64,000 nucleotides of DNA from Deltaproteobacteria bacterium (GTDB taxonomy: Bacteria; Desulfobacterota; Desulfomonilia; UBA1062), in contig JAGOOG010000003.1 in NCBI GenBank assembly GCA_017992605.1, positions 1-64,000 of the forward strand, written 5' to 3'. This document shows positions 27,521 through 36,815 of the stretch, in pieces. The number at the start of each line of letters is the position of its first letter. Positions within the stretch are counted from its first letter, which is position 1. The position numbers were made by a program, and so were the translations under genes. The notes under the pieces are model-generated. The model was not told the DNA's origin. It was given only the letters and a program-made list of their open reading frames with translations, and searched no databases.

Positions 27521-27551
27521 AAAAGGAGGGCCGGCAGCCGGCCCTCCTTTT
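27521..27551. terminator. Bidirectional rho-independent terminator between convergent runs
   Basis: A perfect 14-base stem (27521-27534 with 27538-27551) has a 3-base CAG loop and a GC-rich core flanked by A and T runs on both sides. It separates the plus-strand glycosyltransferase (ends 27463) from the minus-strand one (ends 27584) and can stop transcription from both. Confidence 0.85.
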
Positions 27552-27583
27552 CTCTTTATACACACCCGTACAAGGAGTGGCGA

Positions 27584-28360
27584 CTACCGCTTCGCTCCCT
27601 GCACGGTCCGTTGATCGTCTCCCCTGTGATGGTCGGGTTTACCATGGTCGCAGCCATTGCTGAGGGTCTCGATCCTCATCCTTACAGCGGACAGGCTGTA
27701 GGTGAACAGCATCCTCAGGAAACGAGACTTGCTCGCACCCTGGGTACGGGCCTTGTACACGGCTGGTATTTCCACGATCGACATACCCGCGGCCTGTCCG
27801 TAATGGATGAGCCTGAAATAATATTCTCCGTACCCGTAGAAGATCCTGTCCAGCGGAAGCTGCAAGACCCTCGCCCTGCTCATGGTGAAATACCCGCCCA
27901 GGTTGTCCTGCACCTGAGTGCGCAGGATGATTCTGAGAAACAGGTTGAAGGCCATGCTCGCGAGATAATGCCTGGTGTCCTGCATGTTCCCGCCCGGACA
28001 GAACCGCGAACCGCTCACGATATCGTACATCTTCCCGACATGGAGCAGTCGCGGGATCTCCACAGGGTCATGGGTGAAATCAGTATCCATGACCACTACC
28101 TGATCTCCTGTCGCCGCCTCGATTCCCGCCCTGATGGACTTGGCAAGGCCCCTGTCGGTGGTCCTTAACACAGGGACAACCTGCGGATCATCACCGAAAG
28201 ATCTCCGAACGAGCTCACATGTCCCGTCGGGACTGTTGTCATCGATGACAATGATTTCATGATCCCATGCCTGAGGGATTCTGTTCCCGATCTCCGTTAC
28301 GAGTTCCACGATGTTTCCTGATTCGTTATACGTCGGCAGGATCACCGAGACCTTGCTCAT
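27584..28360 (-). CDS. Glycosyltransferase family 2, polyprenol-phosphate mannosyltransferase-like
   Basis: 258 residues. It has VSVILPTYNESGNI at residues 4-17, the metal-binding region VVMDTDFTHDP near 90, and GSRFCPGG near 118, the layout of dolichol- or undecaprenyl-phosphate hexose synthases. No membrane helices follow, unlike the longer ArnC type. It would charge a lipid phosphate with a sugar that a GT-C membrane transferase then uses; such a protein is encoded at 32741-34117 in the same operon. Its start overlaps the preceding methyltransferase by four bases (ATGA). Confidence 0.85.
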   Translation of the reverse strand: MSKVSVILPTYNESGNIVELVTEIGNRIPQAWDHEIIVIDDNSPDGTCELVRRSFGDDPQVVPVLRTTDRGLAKSIRAGIEAATGDQVVVMDTDFTHDPVEIPRLLHVGKMYDIVSGSRFCPGGNMQDTRHYLASMAFNLFLRIILRTQVQDNLGGYFTMSRARVLQLPLDRIFYGYGEYYFRLIHYGQAAGMSIVEIPAVYKARTQGASKSRFLRMLFTYSLSAVRMRIETLSNGCDHGKPDHHRGDDQRTVQGAKR

Positions 28361-29169
28361 ATGCTGTCTCCTTTCTCAAGGGCAAGGAATACGAGGGCCC
28401 CTTTACCGGTGTTGAGACTTCTGTTCAGCATTCTATCCACGGAATGCGAGAGTATCCGCATGACACTCCGCCTCAGGCCGGGGAAGAGTACCCACCGTCC
28501 GAAAACGCGTTTCTCGACAAGGCTGAACCCTGCGAGCGGGTAAAGGGCGTCATTCAGCAGGCAGATACACATGGGATCGTATTCCCGGGCGGAAATGACC
28601 CTGAATCCCGATGCAATGGCCAGCGACCGCCATCCGTCGACGAAGTGGTAGTGCTGCTGTTTCCACAGTACCCTGCTGCAGAACAGCCGATATCTGGCGG
28701 CAAGTCCTGCACATCCGCATGATTCAAGCACCGTGTTCAAGATGGTGTAGCGCTCGAACAACGGCGAGGGCACGGTGAGATAGAAACGTCCTCCAGGGGC
28801 GAGGAGACGGTGAACCTCTCGGAATACAGGCTCTATCATGGGTATGTGCTCGAGTACGCTGTTTGAGAACACGGTCCGGTATGCCCCTGAAGGTTTTGGA
28901 ATGGCATGCCCCTGACACTCGATCAGCTCATGATGGGAAAAGAGCGTTCGTGCACGTGCAATCTCCTTGGGATCAGGGTCAATACCCGTATCCACCGGTT
29001 CGGTGAAAAGGATGTGGGCGAAAAGTCCATCCCCGCACCCGAGGTCCAGTACCGGACGTTTGAAGGGAAACCGCCTGTATATGCTGCACTCCAGTGCCCG
29101 CTCGAATGCAAGGGCAAGGGGAGCCATACTCATATAGACCAGGAGGGTGCCGTCCCTGAATTGCATCAT
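28357..29169 (-). CDS. Class I SAM-dependent methyltransferase
   Basis: 270 residues. The SAM motif VLDLGCGDGLFAHILF is near residue 40, DTGIDPDP near 60 and an FSNSVLEHIP segment near 110. It resembles Methyltransf_11 proteins of O-antigen loci. The start ATG overlaps the stop of the aminotransferase gene by one base (TAATG). Its C-terminal 90 residues are aromatic-rich and may lie at the membrane. The substrate is unknown; a sugar or chain-end hydroxyl is plausible. Confidence 0.8.
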   Translation of the reverse strand: MMQFRDGTLLVYMSMAPLALAFERALECSIYRRFPFKRPVLDLGCGDGLFAHILFTEPVDTGIDPDPKEIARARTLFSHHELIECQGHAIPKPSGAYRTVFSNSVLEHIPMIEPVFREVHRLLAPGGRFYLTVPSPLFERYTILNTVLESCGCAGLAARYRLFCSRVLWKQQHYHFVDGWRSLAIASGFRVISAREYDPMCICLLNDALYPLAGFSLVEKRVFGRWVLFPGLRRSVMRILSHSVDRMLNRSLNTGKGALVFLALEKGDSI

Positions 29170-30275
29170 TACTTCCTGAAGGAACGCAGGTATCCGCAGA
29201 TGCTTGCAACCTGGTCGTTACTCAGCGTCGGGTAGGTCGGAAGGCTTATGACCTGGCGGCTTATCTCATCACATACAGGAAGAGGAGCTGCCTTATACAG
29301 GCCGATCTGACTGGCGGAGTAAAACCCGGGCCTCGTCTCGATTCCTACTTCCGCAAACTGGGCTATCAACCCGTCTCTGCCCTGAGGAAAGGCCTCCGGA
29401 TGAAGCTTCACGGCACATGACCAGAGCACGGCATCGACATCGGGTTCAAATCTCTGGGTCGTGGCACCATCAATCTCCCGGAGGAGGTCCGCATACAATG
29501 CCTGGATACGTCTCCTCTCCCGCATGATGGAGGGAAGCACCTCCATCTGGGCACAGCCGATGGCGGCCTGTAAATTTGTCATGCGGAAATTGTGCCCCGC
29601 AAGCTCGTGCCAATATCGAACGTTCTTCATGCCATGGTTCCGATAGAGCCACATGGTGTCGAACAACGTGGGATTCTCCGTGACCACCATCCCCCCCTCG
29701 CCTGTCGTTATGGTCTTGGTGGCCTGGAAGCTGAATGCACCAATGCCGCCCATGGTGCCCGCGAGTCTTCCCCGATAGCGTGACGGAAACGCCTCTGCGG
29801 CATCCTCGACCACGGCTATGCCGTGATGGTCGGCAAGGGAGAGTATGTCATCCATGGCGCAGACATTGCCATAGGTGTGGACGGGAACAATGAGCCTCGT
29901 CTTGCGGGTTATGCACCGCTCAATTCCTGCAGCGCTCACACACCAGGTATCAGGATCCACCTCGGCAAAAACGGGTTTCGCTCCCACATGGAGTGCAACG
30001 TTCGCGGCCGCAAGGAATGCAAATCCGGGGACGACGACCTCGTCCTCCTTCCCGATGCCGAGAGCCAGGTAAGCCATGTGCAGGGCCGTGGTTCCGTTCG
30101 ATGTGGTCAGAGCGAACCGTGTCCCGCAGTACCGCCGGAATTCCTCCTCGAATCTGTCGACAAAATCCCCGCCTGAGATCCATGTCGACCGGAACGCCTG
30201 CATGAGATAGCTCTCCTCGTTTCCGAAGAAAGCCGGCCGGGCCCAGGGTATCATGATTGCCGCTGCCTGCCCCAT
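29169..30275 (-). CDS. DegT-family aminotransferase, GDP-perosamine-synthase-like
   Basis: 368 residues. PLP-binding SFQATKTITTGEGGMVVT is near residue 190, and VVEDAAEAFPSRYRG near 165 holds the Asp that contacts PLP. The TKTITTGEGGMVVT pattern is typical of PerA/RfbE enzymes that aminate GDP-4-keto-6-deoxymannose to perosamine. The start at 30275 overlaps the preceding stop by one base (TGATG) with GGGAGGGGG just upstream; an ATG at 30254 is an alternative. The adjacent GDP-mannose-hydrolase-like NUDIX gene supports a GDP-sugar route. No GDP-mannose 4,6-dehydratase is certain in the window. Confidence 0.82.
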   Translation of the reverse strand: MGQAAAIMIPWARPAFFGNEESYLMQAFRSTWISGGDFVDRFEEEFRRYCGTRFALTTSNGTTALHMAYLALGIGKEDEVVVPGFAFLAAANVALHVGAKPVFAEVDPDTWCVSAAGIERCITRKTRLIVPVHTYGNVCAMDDILSLADHHGIAVVEDAAEAFPSRYRGRLAGTMGGIGAFSFQATKTITTGEGGMVVTENPTLFDTMWLYRNHGMKNVRYWHELAGHNFRMTNLQAAIGCAQMEVLPSIMRERRRIQALYADLLREIDGATTQRFEPDVDAVLWSCAVKLHPEAFPQGRDGLIAQFAEVGIETRPGFYSASQIGLYKAAPLPVCDEISRQVISLPTYPTLSNDQVASICGYLRSFRK

Positions 30276-31018
30276 CAGCCCCCTCCCGGTGTTGTAATCC
30301 CTCGGCTTACATCCGATCCCCGGGGAACCCTTTCTGCAGTGTCTAGATACCCGCTGGCAAAGGGACGCCTCTCCATGAGACGCCAACCATGATGGGCCAA
30401 GAGCGAATCGGTCAAGGATTGATCGAACCAGTGGAGATTCCTCACGTTCAATGCAGGGATCAGTCGGCGGACCCTGTTCGCCCAGTGGTCGGGGTCGAGG
30501 ATAAGGCAGTACAGAATCCTGGTCGTGGGCAGGATGTTCCCATAAAAGGCGGCAAGGTCCTCCACATAGGGGGTCACCCCCATTGCAAGGACGATATCCG
30601 ATGCCGGAAGGGGCTGAGTGGTGACATCCATGAGAAGATACTCTGCTGCGTCCGACCGCTCGGGTACGGTCTTCTCAACAAGAGCCCTCGTCAGTTCGAG
30701 CGCCTGCAGCGCATGGTCCACCGCCTTGACCAGTGCACCGCGCTTCAGGAGTTCCACCGTGAATACCCCGGTGCCGCACCCGACATCCACAACGACCATG
30801 CCTTCACGGACAAATCGCGAGATGAACTCCATGGTCAGGCGGTACCGCCGGGACATAAGCCGCGCCTCGATGGGCATTACGGTATGGCGGTAGATGAAGC
30901 TGAGCCATCTGGGCGCATTCATCTCTTCATCCGTGTGTGAAAGGTTCAGGTAAAACTTGCCCCATTCACCAATGTTCCTGTTCCAGTAATCTTCGGGTTT
31001 TTCCTTGTCGGCCATCAT
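30275..31018 (-). CDS. Class I SAM-dependent methyltransferase
   Basis: 247 residues. VVVDVGCGTGVFTVELL is near residue 78, followed by VKAVDHALQALELTR and an IVLAMGVTPYVEDL segment near 165. The N-terminal DYWNRNIGEWGKFYLN segment is similar to small-molecule methyltransferases of the Methyltransf_25 kind. It is flanked with overlaps on both sides in the minus-strand O-antigen operon. The substrate is not evident. Confidence 0.8.
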   Translation of the reverse strand: MMADKEKPEDYWNRNIGEWGKFYLNLSHTDEEMNAPRWLSFIYRHTVMPIEARLMSRRYRLTMEFISRFVREGMVVVDVGCGTGVFTVELLKRGALVKAVDHALQALELTRALVEKTVPERSDAAEYLLMDVTTQPLPASDIVLAMGVTPYVEDLAAFYGNILPTTRILYCLILDPDHWANRVRRLIPALNVRNLHWFDQSLTDSLLAHHGWRLMERRPFASGYLDTAERVPRGSDVSRGITTPGGG

Positions 31019-31467
31019 GCTATCCGGTCATGAAGCGTCATAGCGCCTGACACGAATGTATGGAGATGTTCACAAGACCATTGCTGAGATGTGCGCCACC
31101 CGTGGTCAATGCTCTGTTCATCCAGGCATACGGGGATACCGGCTTCCACACGCACCCCGTACAAGGTGGTGATGCCATGGTGCACTTCGCTTGTGGCAGG
31201 GTTTTCCAGCAGGACATCAAAGGTCCCGAGTTCCTGCGCCTGTGAGACATGGATTCCACATTCACTGCGGAGTATGCGCAGACATGCGTCCGACCGTTCC
31301 TCGAGGTAGAGGATGCGCCCGCCTGGAAACCACCACTGGCCTTGGGCGGGGTGATTTCTCCTCCTGAGAAGGAGCACGCGCGCCATGGAGTCAATTACGA
31401 GCAAATCACAGCAGGCTATGGGTATTGACCTGCGTACCTGTAGATAGAAATCTTCCGTGAGCATCAT
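31015..31467 (-). CDS. NUDIX hydrolase, GDP-mannose mannosyl hydrolase type
   Basis: 150 residues. The NUDIX box region reads GGRILYLEERSDACLRILRS followed by ECGI. The GX5E half and the Arg are kept, but the usual REUXEE glutamates are changed to RILRSE. GDP-mannose hydrolases of the Gmm/WcaH group have the same kind of departure (RLTMAE). These enzymes hydrolyse GDP-mannose or GDP-glucose with Mg2+ and may balance the sugar-nucleotide pool. The ATG at 31467 overlaps the stop of the methyltransferase gene upstream by four bases. Confidence 0.82.
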   Translation of the reverse strand: MMLTEDFYLQVRRSIPIACCDLLVIDSMARVLLLRRRNHPAQGQWWFPGGRILYLEERSDACLRILRSECGIHVSQAQELGTFDVLLENPATSEVHHGITTLYGVRVEAGIPVCLDEQSIDHGWRTSQQWSCEHLHTFVSGAMTLHDRIA

Positions 31468-32729
31468 AGATCGTCGATCCCTATGACTTGCACCTCGGGC
31501 AGGGGGAGGATGAATTTCCCGCCGTTTTCCAGAAACGCATGTTCCCGTCGAACGAAGACATCGATGAAGTGCCAGGGCAGAACAAGGAAAAAGTCCGGTG
31601 AGTCTTTGCGGGCCAGTTCTTCTGAGATAATGGGAATATCCGTGCCCAGGGTTCTCCGGCCCCACTTGTCGGGATTCCTGTCCGCAGCCTTGGGCAACAA
31701 GTTCCTGTCGATCCCGCAGTACTGCAGAATCGTGTTTCCCTTGGTCGATGCACCGTAGATATAGACCTTTCTGCCGTTCGAGGAGATCTCCCGCACGAGT
31801 TCCCGCAGATCTCTGGAAACCGTCATGACCTTTTCCCTGAAGCGATCGTATGGCGTATCGGTGGCAAGCCCGAGGGCCTCCTCTCGCTCCTCGACACCTC
31901 TGATCATCTCCTGAACCTCAGGGGGGACGGTGCCTGCCTCCTCTTTACGCATGAACAGCCGGAAGCTCCCGCCATTGATGTCGTTGAACTCTATACCATG
32001 AACCGCCAGCCCTTCACGCTGGAGCATCCAGGTAATCTGATGGAGGGAATAATATTCAAGGTGCTCGTGGCATATGGTGTCGTATGAGTTTTTTGCGAGC
32101 ATGAAGGGGAGATACGAGAGCTCTATTACCCAGATGCCGTCGTCTGCCAGAATGGAGGCGACGTCCCTCACAAAGGCGCGCGGGTCTTCCAGGTCATAGA
32201 ACATGGCTATGCTGGTCACCACCTTTGCCTTTTTCCCCGGCCGGGATCCCCTGAAGGCATGGGGAGAAAAGAAATCGCAGACCACATCGAGCCCCTTTTC
32301 CCGGGCGGAAAAAACCACATTCTCGGCGGGATCGAAACCCAGCCGGTCAATACCCCCCGTTTCATAGAACATGAGGAGGGTTCCATCATTACAGCCGATG
32401 TCCACAACTATATCGCCGGGTTTCAGGGTACTTCTCTGCTCGACCTTGGAGACGATGTCACGGAGATTCGCTCGCATAGCCTCATTGATTCCGGAGAGGT
32501 ATCCATAATGGGAATAGAGCACCCGGGGCGATACCGAATGCCTGAGTTGCACAAGTCCGCACCCCCCGGGATCAGCACACCTCACCACATCGAGGGGATA
32601 TCTTTGCTGGAGCTCATCCATGACACCATCGCCTGCGAATATGCTCGCAATATACTGACTTCCGAGATCAATGACGGGCCTCAGCGTCTTTCCTCCGCAG
32701 ATCCTGCATCGGTCGATCTCCTTAATCAT
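31464..32729 (-). CDS. C-methyltransferase-like protein with N-terminal zinc-binding domain
   Basis: 421 residues. An N-terminal Cys cluster (DRCRICGG, then VVRCADPGGCGLVQL) forms the zinc-binding Methyltransf_13 domain. DIVVDIGCNDGTLLMFYE near residue 110 binds SAM, and a C-terminal Methyltransf_14 domain has VYIYGASTKGNTILQY near 325. This three-domain layout is that of TylC3/TcaB9 sugar C3-methyltransferases acting on 4-keto sugars. The ATG at 32729 has AGGA 5 bases upstream; a GTG at 32747 overlaps the previous gene. It suggests a branched-chain deoxysugar in the polysaccharide. Confidence 0.84.
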   Translation of the reverse strand: MIKEIDRCRICGGKTLRPVIDLGSQYIASIFAGDGVMDELQQRYPLDVVRCADPGGCGLVQLRHSVSPRVLYSHYGYLSGINEAMRANLRDIVSKVEQRSTLKPGDIVVDIGCNDGTLLMFYETGGIDRLGFDPAENVVFSAREKGLDVVCDFFSPHAFRGSRPGKKAKVVTSIAMFYDLEDPRAFVRDVASILADDGIWVIELSYLPFMLAKNSYDTICHEHLEYYSLHQITWMLQREGLAVHGIEFNDINGGSFRLFMRKEEAGTVPPEVQEMIRGVEEREEALGLATDTPYDRFREKVMTVSRDLRELVREISSNGRKVYIYGASTKGNTILQYCGIDRNLLPKAADRNPDKWGRRTLGTDIPIISEELARKDSPDFFLVLPWHFIDVFVRREHAFLENGGKFILPLPEVQVIGIDDL

Positions 32730-32740
32730 TTCTTTCCTGC

Positions 32741-34117
32741 TCACCACGGGAAAACCCCCAATGTAAGATGGTACCCTTGTGATATCTTCGTGTAGTTACA
32801 ATATGCGAACCACGAACACAGGGCAAGACAGAACATGATCTTGCCTGAACGGCCCTTCACGCGATCCAGTACAGCCTGTGATCCCCACCCGAGAAGAATG
32901 GAAAATCCCAGGATGGAGAGGGCATGCTTGTAGTCAAGCAGGCTGACGTATCCGGGTAAAACAAAATAGGTCCGGTACATGACGGGAAGATGCACGGCGA
33001 ACCCTGCATATGTCAGTATAATGCCGAGAAGCGCCGGGAGAGCATTCTTCCTGTGCTTCGCGATATACACAAGGAGAACCGCCGTAAAGGCCAGGAAGAG
33101 ACCTCCGAGAAGCCCTGCGTACCAATCTCCCATGCCCCGGTAGTGGATGGTTGAATAGGGTGTGTATATTTTGTTGTATGCATTGTGGACATCCATATCC
33201 TGGTTTTTCAGGACCGACTGCGAGAGCATGGGCCATGGGAACAAGATCGGCTCCACGATGCTCGCTATGTGAAGGCTGGCGTTCACGGCCATGTCTTCTG
33301 CCATGAGGGCCCTGGTCGGATAAGAGAAGACATACTGAGCCTCTTTGATCGAGTTGGATTCCGAACTGATGGTCGGTGCATGGAGAGCGATGTATATGAC
33401 GCCGATCGTCAGAGGGATGAACAATCCATGGATCAGAATCGGTTTCGACAGCACCCGCCCGCTATGCACGGCAAGGATCAGGGACCCCACTATCAGGAGT
33501 CCGAGCAGGTTTATCCACTGCTCCCAGGAGCCAACGGCAAGGAACAGAGACAGGTAGTATCCTGCAAGATCGGGTAAGCGCCTGGAATGGAGATAGCGTA
33601 CGGCAAAGATGAGGAGGAACACAGTGTACACCAGCAGGAGCAACGTGGCCACCGTACTGGCATACCGGAAATAGTACGCGAAACCCTTGTTCAGGCCGAT
33701 GAAAAGGCCCGCTACAAGTGCCGCTGGAATCCCCAGGGACACCCTCCTGCAGAATCGGTAGGTCATAAGTGATATGAAGACGATCAGAAAAACGAACAGG
33801 GGAACCAGGCGATGTGCAGAGGCGAATCTCTCGCTGGGAAACTCTATCCCCAGCAAGGGTGCGAGATAATCGCGATCGAGCAATCCAACAGGAAGAAGTG
33901 CAGTGGGAGAATAGCGGTAGTAATTGCCGTAATCGATCCAGGTCCACATGGAGATCCAGTCGGTCTGGGCGATCGCCTTCAGTTCACCCATATAGACAGG
34001 AGCCTGCTTGACGGTCGTGGCGGTCACTACCGCCCAGAAGACAAGGACGCATATGATGAGAAAGGCCTGTGCTGTGAAGTCAGCTTTCCCTCCCCCATAT
34101 GGATTGTCAGGCACCAT
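32741..34117 (-). CDS. Polytopic membrane protein, GT-C glycosyltransferase-like
   Basis: 458 residues with about ten predicted membrane helices. The first helix (about 18-36) is followed by an outside loop, AIAQTDWISMWTWIDYGNYY, rich in acidic and aromatic residues, as in the first loop of GT-C transferases that use lipid-phosphate sugars. No family signature is strong enough for a firm name. It is the first gene of the minus-strand operon ending with the GT2 synthase that could provide its lipid-linked donor. GGGGAG precedes the ATG. Confidence 0.55.
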   Translation of the reverse strand: MVPDNPYGGGKADFTAQAFLIICVLVFWAVVTATTVKQAPVYMGELKAIAQTDWISMWTWIDYGNYYRYSPTALLPVGLLDRDYLAPLLGIEFPSERFASAHRLVPLFVFLIVFISLMTYRFCRRVSLGIPAALVAGLFIGLNKGFAYYFRYASTVATLLLLVYTVFLLIFAVRYLHSRRLPDLAGYYLSLFLAVGSWEQWINLLGLLIVGSLILAVHSGRVLSKPILIHGLFIPLTIGVIYIALHAPTISSESNSIKEAQYVFSYPTRALMAEDMAVNASLHIASIVEPILFPWPMLSQSVLKNQDMDVHNAYNKIYTPYSTIHYRGMGDWYAGLLGGLFLAFTAVLLVYIAKHRKNALPALLGIILTYAGFAVHLPVMYRTYFVLPGYVSLLDYKHALSILGFSILLGWGSQAVLDRVKGRSGKIMFCLALCSWFAYCNYTKISQGYHLTLGVFPW

Positions 34118-34191
34118 ACCCAGGCTCCCCGTACAAAAACGGCATCACAACAGGACTATGCATTTTGCATTGTGCAACGTACCGTGGTGAA

Positions 34192-34237
34192 CCCTGGGTG
34201 TCAAGATTCAATAGGGAAGCCCTGAATGCACCCAGGG
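34192..34237. other. Long imperfect hairpin downstream of trpA
   Basis: CCCTGGGTG (34192-34200) pairs with CACCCAGGG (34229-34237). Inside, ATTCA and AGGG pair with CCCT and GAAT around an AAG loop. No T-run follows on either strand, so it is not a standard intrinsic terminator. It and the next hairpin occupy the space between trpA and the O-antigen operon. Confidence 0.55.
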
Positions 34238-34240
34238 CCC

Positions 34241-34280
34241 GTGGCTGGCACGATTCACCCGGTCAGATGCCGCCAGCCAC
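34241..34280. other. Second hairpin downstream of trpA
   Basis: GTGGCTGGC (34241-34249) pairs with GCCAGCCAC (34272-34280) around a 22-base loop. It directly abuts the first hairpin. Together they could protect the trp mRNA 3' end or mark a rho-dependent stop. Confidence 0.5.
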
Positions 34281-34339
34281 ACCCCCTGTATGCACGACGA
34301 TAACTGCTGTGATGAGGGGAGAGAATCTTTGCTTCAGCC

Positions 34340-35107
34340 TCATGGGCTATCCCCGTTCATCAGCCTCCTGAGCGCATCCTGTGCCGCCTGCACGGGATCG
34401 TGGGCATTCATGATCCGCTGCATGAGGAAGCTCCCCACGATCACCCCGTCAGCAAAGCCCAGCAGCTCGTTCACCTGGGATGCCCGGGATACGCCGAACC
34501 CCACGCACACGGGCAGGTCGGTGAGCGCCTTGATGGAAGCAACCTGGTCCCCGATCCCCTCCGGCATGGTCCTGCGCTGCCCGGTTACCCCCTTGACCGA
34601 TACCGCATACACGTACCCGGAGCACTGGGAAAGGACTTCCGTTGCCCTTTCGGAAACGGTGGTCGGTGCCAGCAGCCTGATGAGGTCGAGGCCGATATCG
34701 CGGCAGTCAGCAAAGATCCTGCCTGCATCCTTGGGAAGGTCAGGGATAATGACTCCCCTGACACCGCCGTCCCTGAGCCTCTCCAGGGTCTCGTTCAGCC
34801 CCCTGCGCATGAGCGGGTTGATGTACGACATGACAATGAGCGGGATATCGACCGCGGCGCTCCAGCCGTCGAGACGTTCGAGGAGCGCATCCATTCTGAA
34901 CCCCGCCTGCAGGGCCCTGTAGGACGCCCTCTGGAGCACGGGCCCGTCGGCCATGGGGTCGGAGAACGGGATGCCTATCTCGACGGCGGCGGCCCCGGCA
35001 TCGGCAAGGGCCGCGACGATCCTGCCCGTGGCTTCGAGGTTCGGCAGTCCCGCCGTGACATAGGGGATGACCGCCCTGTGATGGTTTCGAATGCTCTGCG
35101 TTATCAT
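34340..35107 (-). CDS. trpA: Tryptophan synthase alpha subunit
   Basis: 255 residues, a TIM barrel. [18 protein letters not shown] near residue 40 holds the catalytic Glu, and [10 protein letters not shown] near 115 the second acidic residue. The C-terminal phosphate site is near [13 protein letters not shown]. It cleaves indole-3-glycerol phosphate to indole and glyceraldehyde-3-phosphate, and indole is channelled to TrpB. It is the last gene of the trp operon and overlaps trpB by four bases. Confidence 0.96.
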   Translation of the reverse strand: MITQSIRNHHRAVIPYVTAGLPNLEATGRIVAALADAGAAAVEIGIPFSDPMADGPVLQRASYRALQAGFRMDALLERLDGWSAAVDIPLIVMSYINPLMRRGLNETLERLRDGGVRGVIIPDLPKDAGRIFADCRDIGLDLIRLLAPTTVSERATEVLSQCSGYVYAVSVKGVTGQRRTMPEGIGDQVASIKALTDLPVCVGFGVSRASQVNELLGFADGVIVGSFLMQRIMNAHDPVQAAQDALRRLMNGDSP

Positions 35108-36258
35108 GATGCACCCCCGATTACGGTATGGATGTCCTTGTCCCCCCTGCCCGAGAGGTTGACCAGGACCTTTTTCCCCCGGTTGTCCCTGCAGTACTGC
35201 TCGAGGTATCCGATGGCATGGGCGCTCTCCAGTGCTGGCACTATGCCTTCGAGCCGCCCCATGAGCTTGTATGCGGCCAGGGCCTGTTCGTCGGTCACCA
35301 GGGTATAGCGGGCTCTCTTCGAGAAGGCGAGGAAGCTGTGCTGCGGCCCCACCCCGGGGTAGTCGAGTCCCGCCGCGATGGAATGGGTGTCCCTGACCTG
35401 GCCGTCCTTGTCCTGGAGCAGATAGGAACGCGTCCCATGAAGAACTCCCGGAGACCCGAAGCTGATGCTGGCCCCATGCCTGCCGTTTCCCTCACCGTAG
35501 GCCTCCACCCCGATCAATTCAACCGAAGGCTCGTCCATAAAGGAGCTGAAGATTCCTATGGCGTTGCTCCCCCCGCCCACGCATGCGACCACGGCATCAG
35601 GCAGCGAGGAGGTGCGCGCCACGATCTGCTCTTTCGCCTCGCGGCCGATGACGGCCTGGAACTCCCGCACCATGGTGGGGTACGGGTGCGGGCCGATGGC
35701 CGAGCCGATGAGGTAGTAGGTGGTGTCCACATTGGCTATCCAGTCGCGGATGGCCTCGCTGGTGGCGTCCTTCAGGGTCGCGGTGCCTCCGTCCACCGGC
35801 ACCACCTTGGTGCCCAGGAGCCTCATGCGCTCGACGTTCACCCGCTGCCTGGCCATATCAACGCTGCCCATGTACACGTGGCATTCCATGCCGAAGAGTG
35901 CGCATACCGTGGCGGTCGCGACGCCGTGCTGACCTGCCCCGGTCTCGGCAATGATCCGGTGTTTGCCCATGCGCCTTGCCAGGAGTATCTGGCCGATGGC
36001 ATTGTTGATCTTGTGAGAGCCCGTATGGTTGAGGTCTTCCCGCTTGAGCCACACCTCGCACCCGAAGTGCTCCGAGAGCCTTTTCGCATGGGTCAGCGGA
36101 GTAGGCCTCCCCATATAGTCTACCAGGTAGGAGGTAAACTCATCCCGGAAGGCGGTATCCGCAAAGGCCTCCTCCATGGCTGACTCGAGCTCCTCGAGTG
36201 CCGGCAGCAGCGTTTCCGGCACATACTGCCCTCCGAATTCTCCGAAGTATCCCTTCAT
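35104..36258 (-). CDS. trpB: Tryptophan synthase beta subunit
   Basis: 384 residues, PLP-dependent. The lysine that binds PLP is in [10 protein letters not shown] near residue 82, the phosphate-binding loop [10 protein letters not shown] near 225, and LSGRGDKD near the end. It joins indole to serine to form tryptophan. It begins with [15 protein letters not shown], typical of TrpB1 rather than the standalone TrpB2 type. It overlaps trpF and trpA by four bases on each side. Confidence 0.97.
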   Translation of the reverse strand: MKGYFGEFGGQYVPETLLPALEELESAMEEAFADTAFRDEFTSYLVDYMGRPTPLTHAKRLSEHFGCEVWLKREDLNHTGSHKINNAIGQILLARRMGKHRIIAETGAGQHGVATATVCALFGMECHVYMGSVDMARQRVNVERMRLLGTKVVPVDGGTATLKDATSEAIRDWIANVDTTYYLIGSAIGPHPYPTMVREFQAVIGREAKEQIVARTSSLPDAVVACVGGGSNAIGIFSSFMDEPSVELIGVEAYGEGNGRHGASISFGSPGVLHGTRSYLLQDKDGQVRDTHSIAAGLDYPGVGPQHSFLAFSKRARYTLVTDEQALAAYKLMGRLEGIVPALESAHAIGYLEQYCRDNRGKKVLVNLSGRGDKDIHTVIGGAS

Positions 36259-36815
36259 GACCTGGCCTCCCTGATGAAGTTCTCCACCTTGCCGGGGTCC
36301 TTGATGCCCGGTGCCGACTCGACCCCGGACGACACGTCCACACCGGCTGGCCTGGCAATGCGGACGGCTTCACGGACATTGTCCGGGGTCAGACCGCCTG
36401 CCAGGATATAGGGTATGTCCCTCTCCTTCCACTCGCCCTGCATGCCCGTGCCCCTGCTCGCGTCGATGAGGATGCGGCAGGGGAAACCGGGCATCAGGTC
36501 ATTCCTGTACTCCTTCATTGCATAGATAATCCCGTAGCGGCGATTCAGCCGCTCATGATCACCAGCCGGTTCCGCATGGAGCTGAATCGTGTCGATGCCC
36601 AGTCCATCGCAGACAGCCTGGATCTCCTCCACCGACTCGGTGGTGAAGACCGCGACCTTCTCGAGGCCGGTGATACCCCGTATCCACGGCAACGCCGATC
36701 GGGGGAGAATCCTGCGCGGGCTCTGCGTGAAAACGAAGCCAATGGCATCGGCACCCAGGGCACCTGCCGTCATGGCATCGTCACGCCTGGTTATGCCGCA
36801 GATCTTGACCCACAT
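36255..36815 (-). CDS. trpF: Phosphoribosylanthranilate isomerase
   Basis: 186 residues, slightly short for the family (about 200). The catalytic Cys is in [11 protein letters not shown] at residues 3-13, and the general acid Asp is in [10 protein letters not shown] near 163. It converts phosphoribosylanthranilate to the ribulose form in step three of the pathway. The ATG at 36815 has GGAGGAG upstream. Its start lies 35 bases inside the end of trpC, the only long overlap in the operon. Confidence 0.95.
   Translation of the reverse strand: MWVKICGITRRDDAMTAGALGADAIGFVFTQSPRRILPRSALPWIRGITGLEKVAVFTTESVEEIQAVCDGLGIDTIQLHAEPAGDHERLNRRYGIIYAMKEYRNDLMPGFPCRILIDASRGTGMQGEWKERDIPYILAGGLTPDNVREAVRIARPAGVDVSSGVESAPGIKDPGKVENFIREARS

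Noticed and set aside
34118-34339. Small RNA gene or tRNA downstream of trpA
   Set aside because: The two hairpins do not form a cloverleaf and lack the tRNA T-loop pattern.
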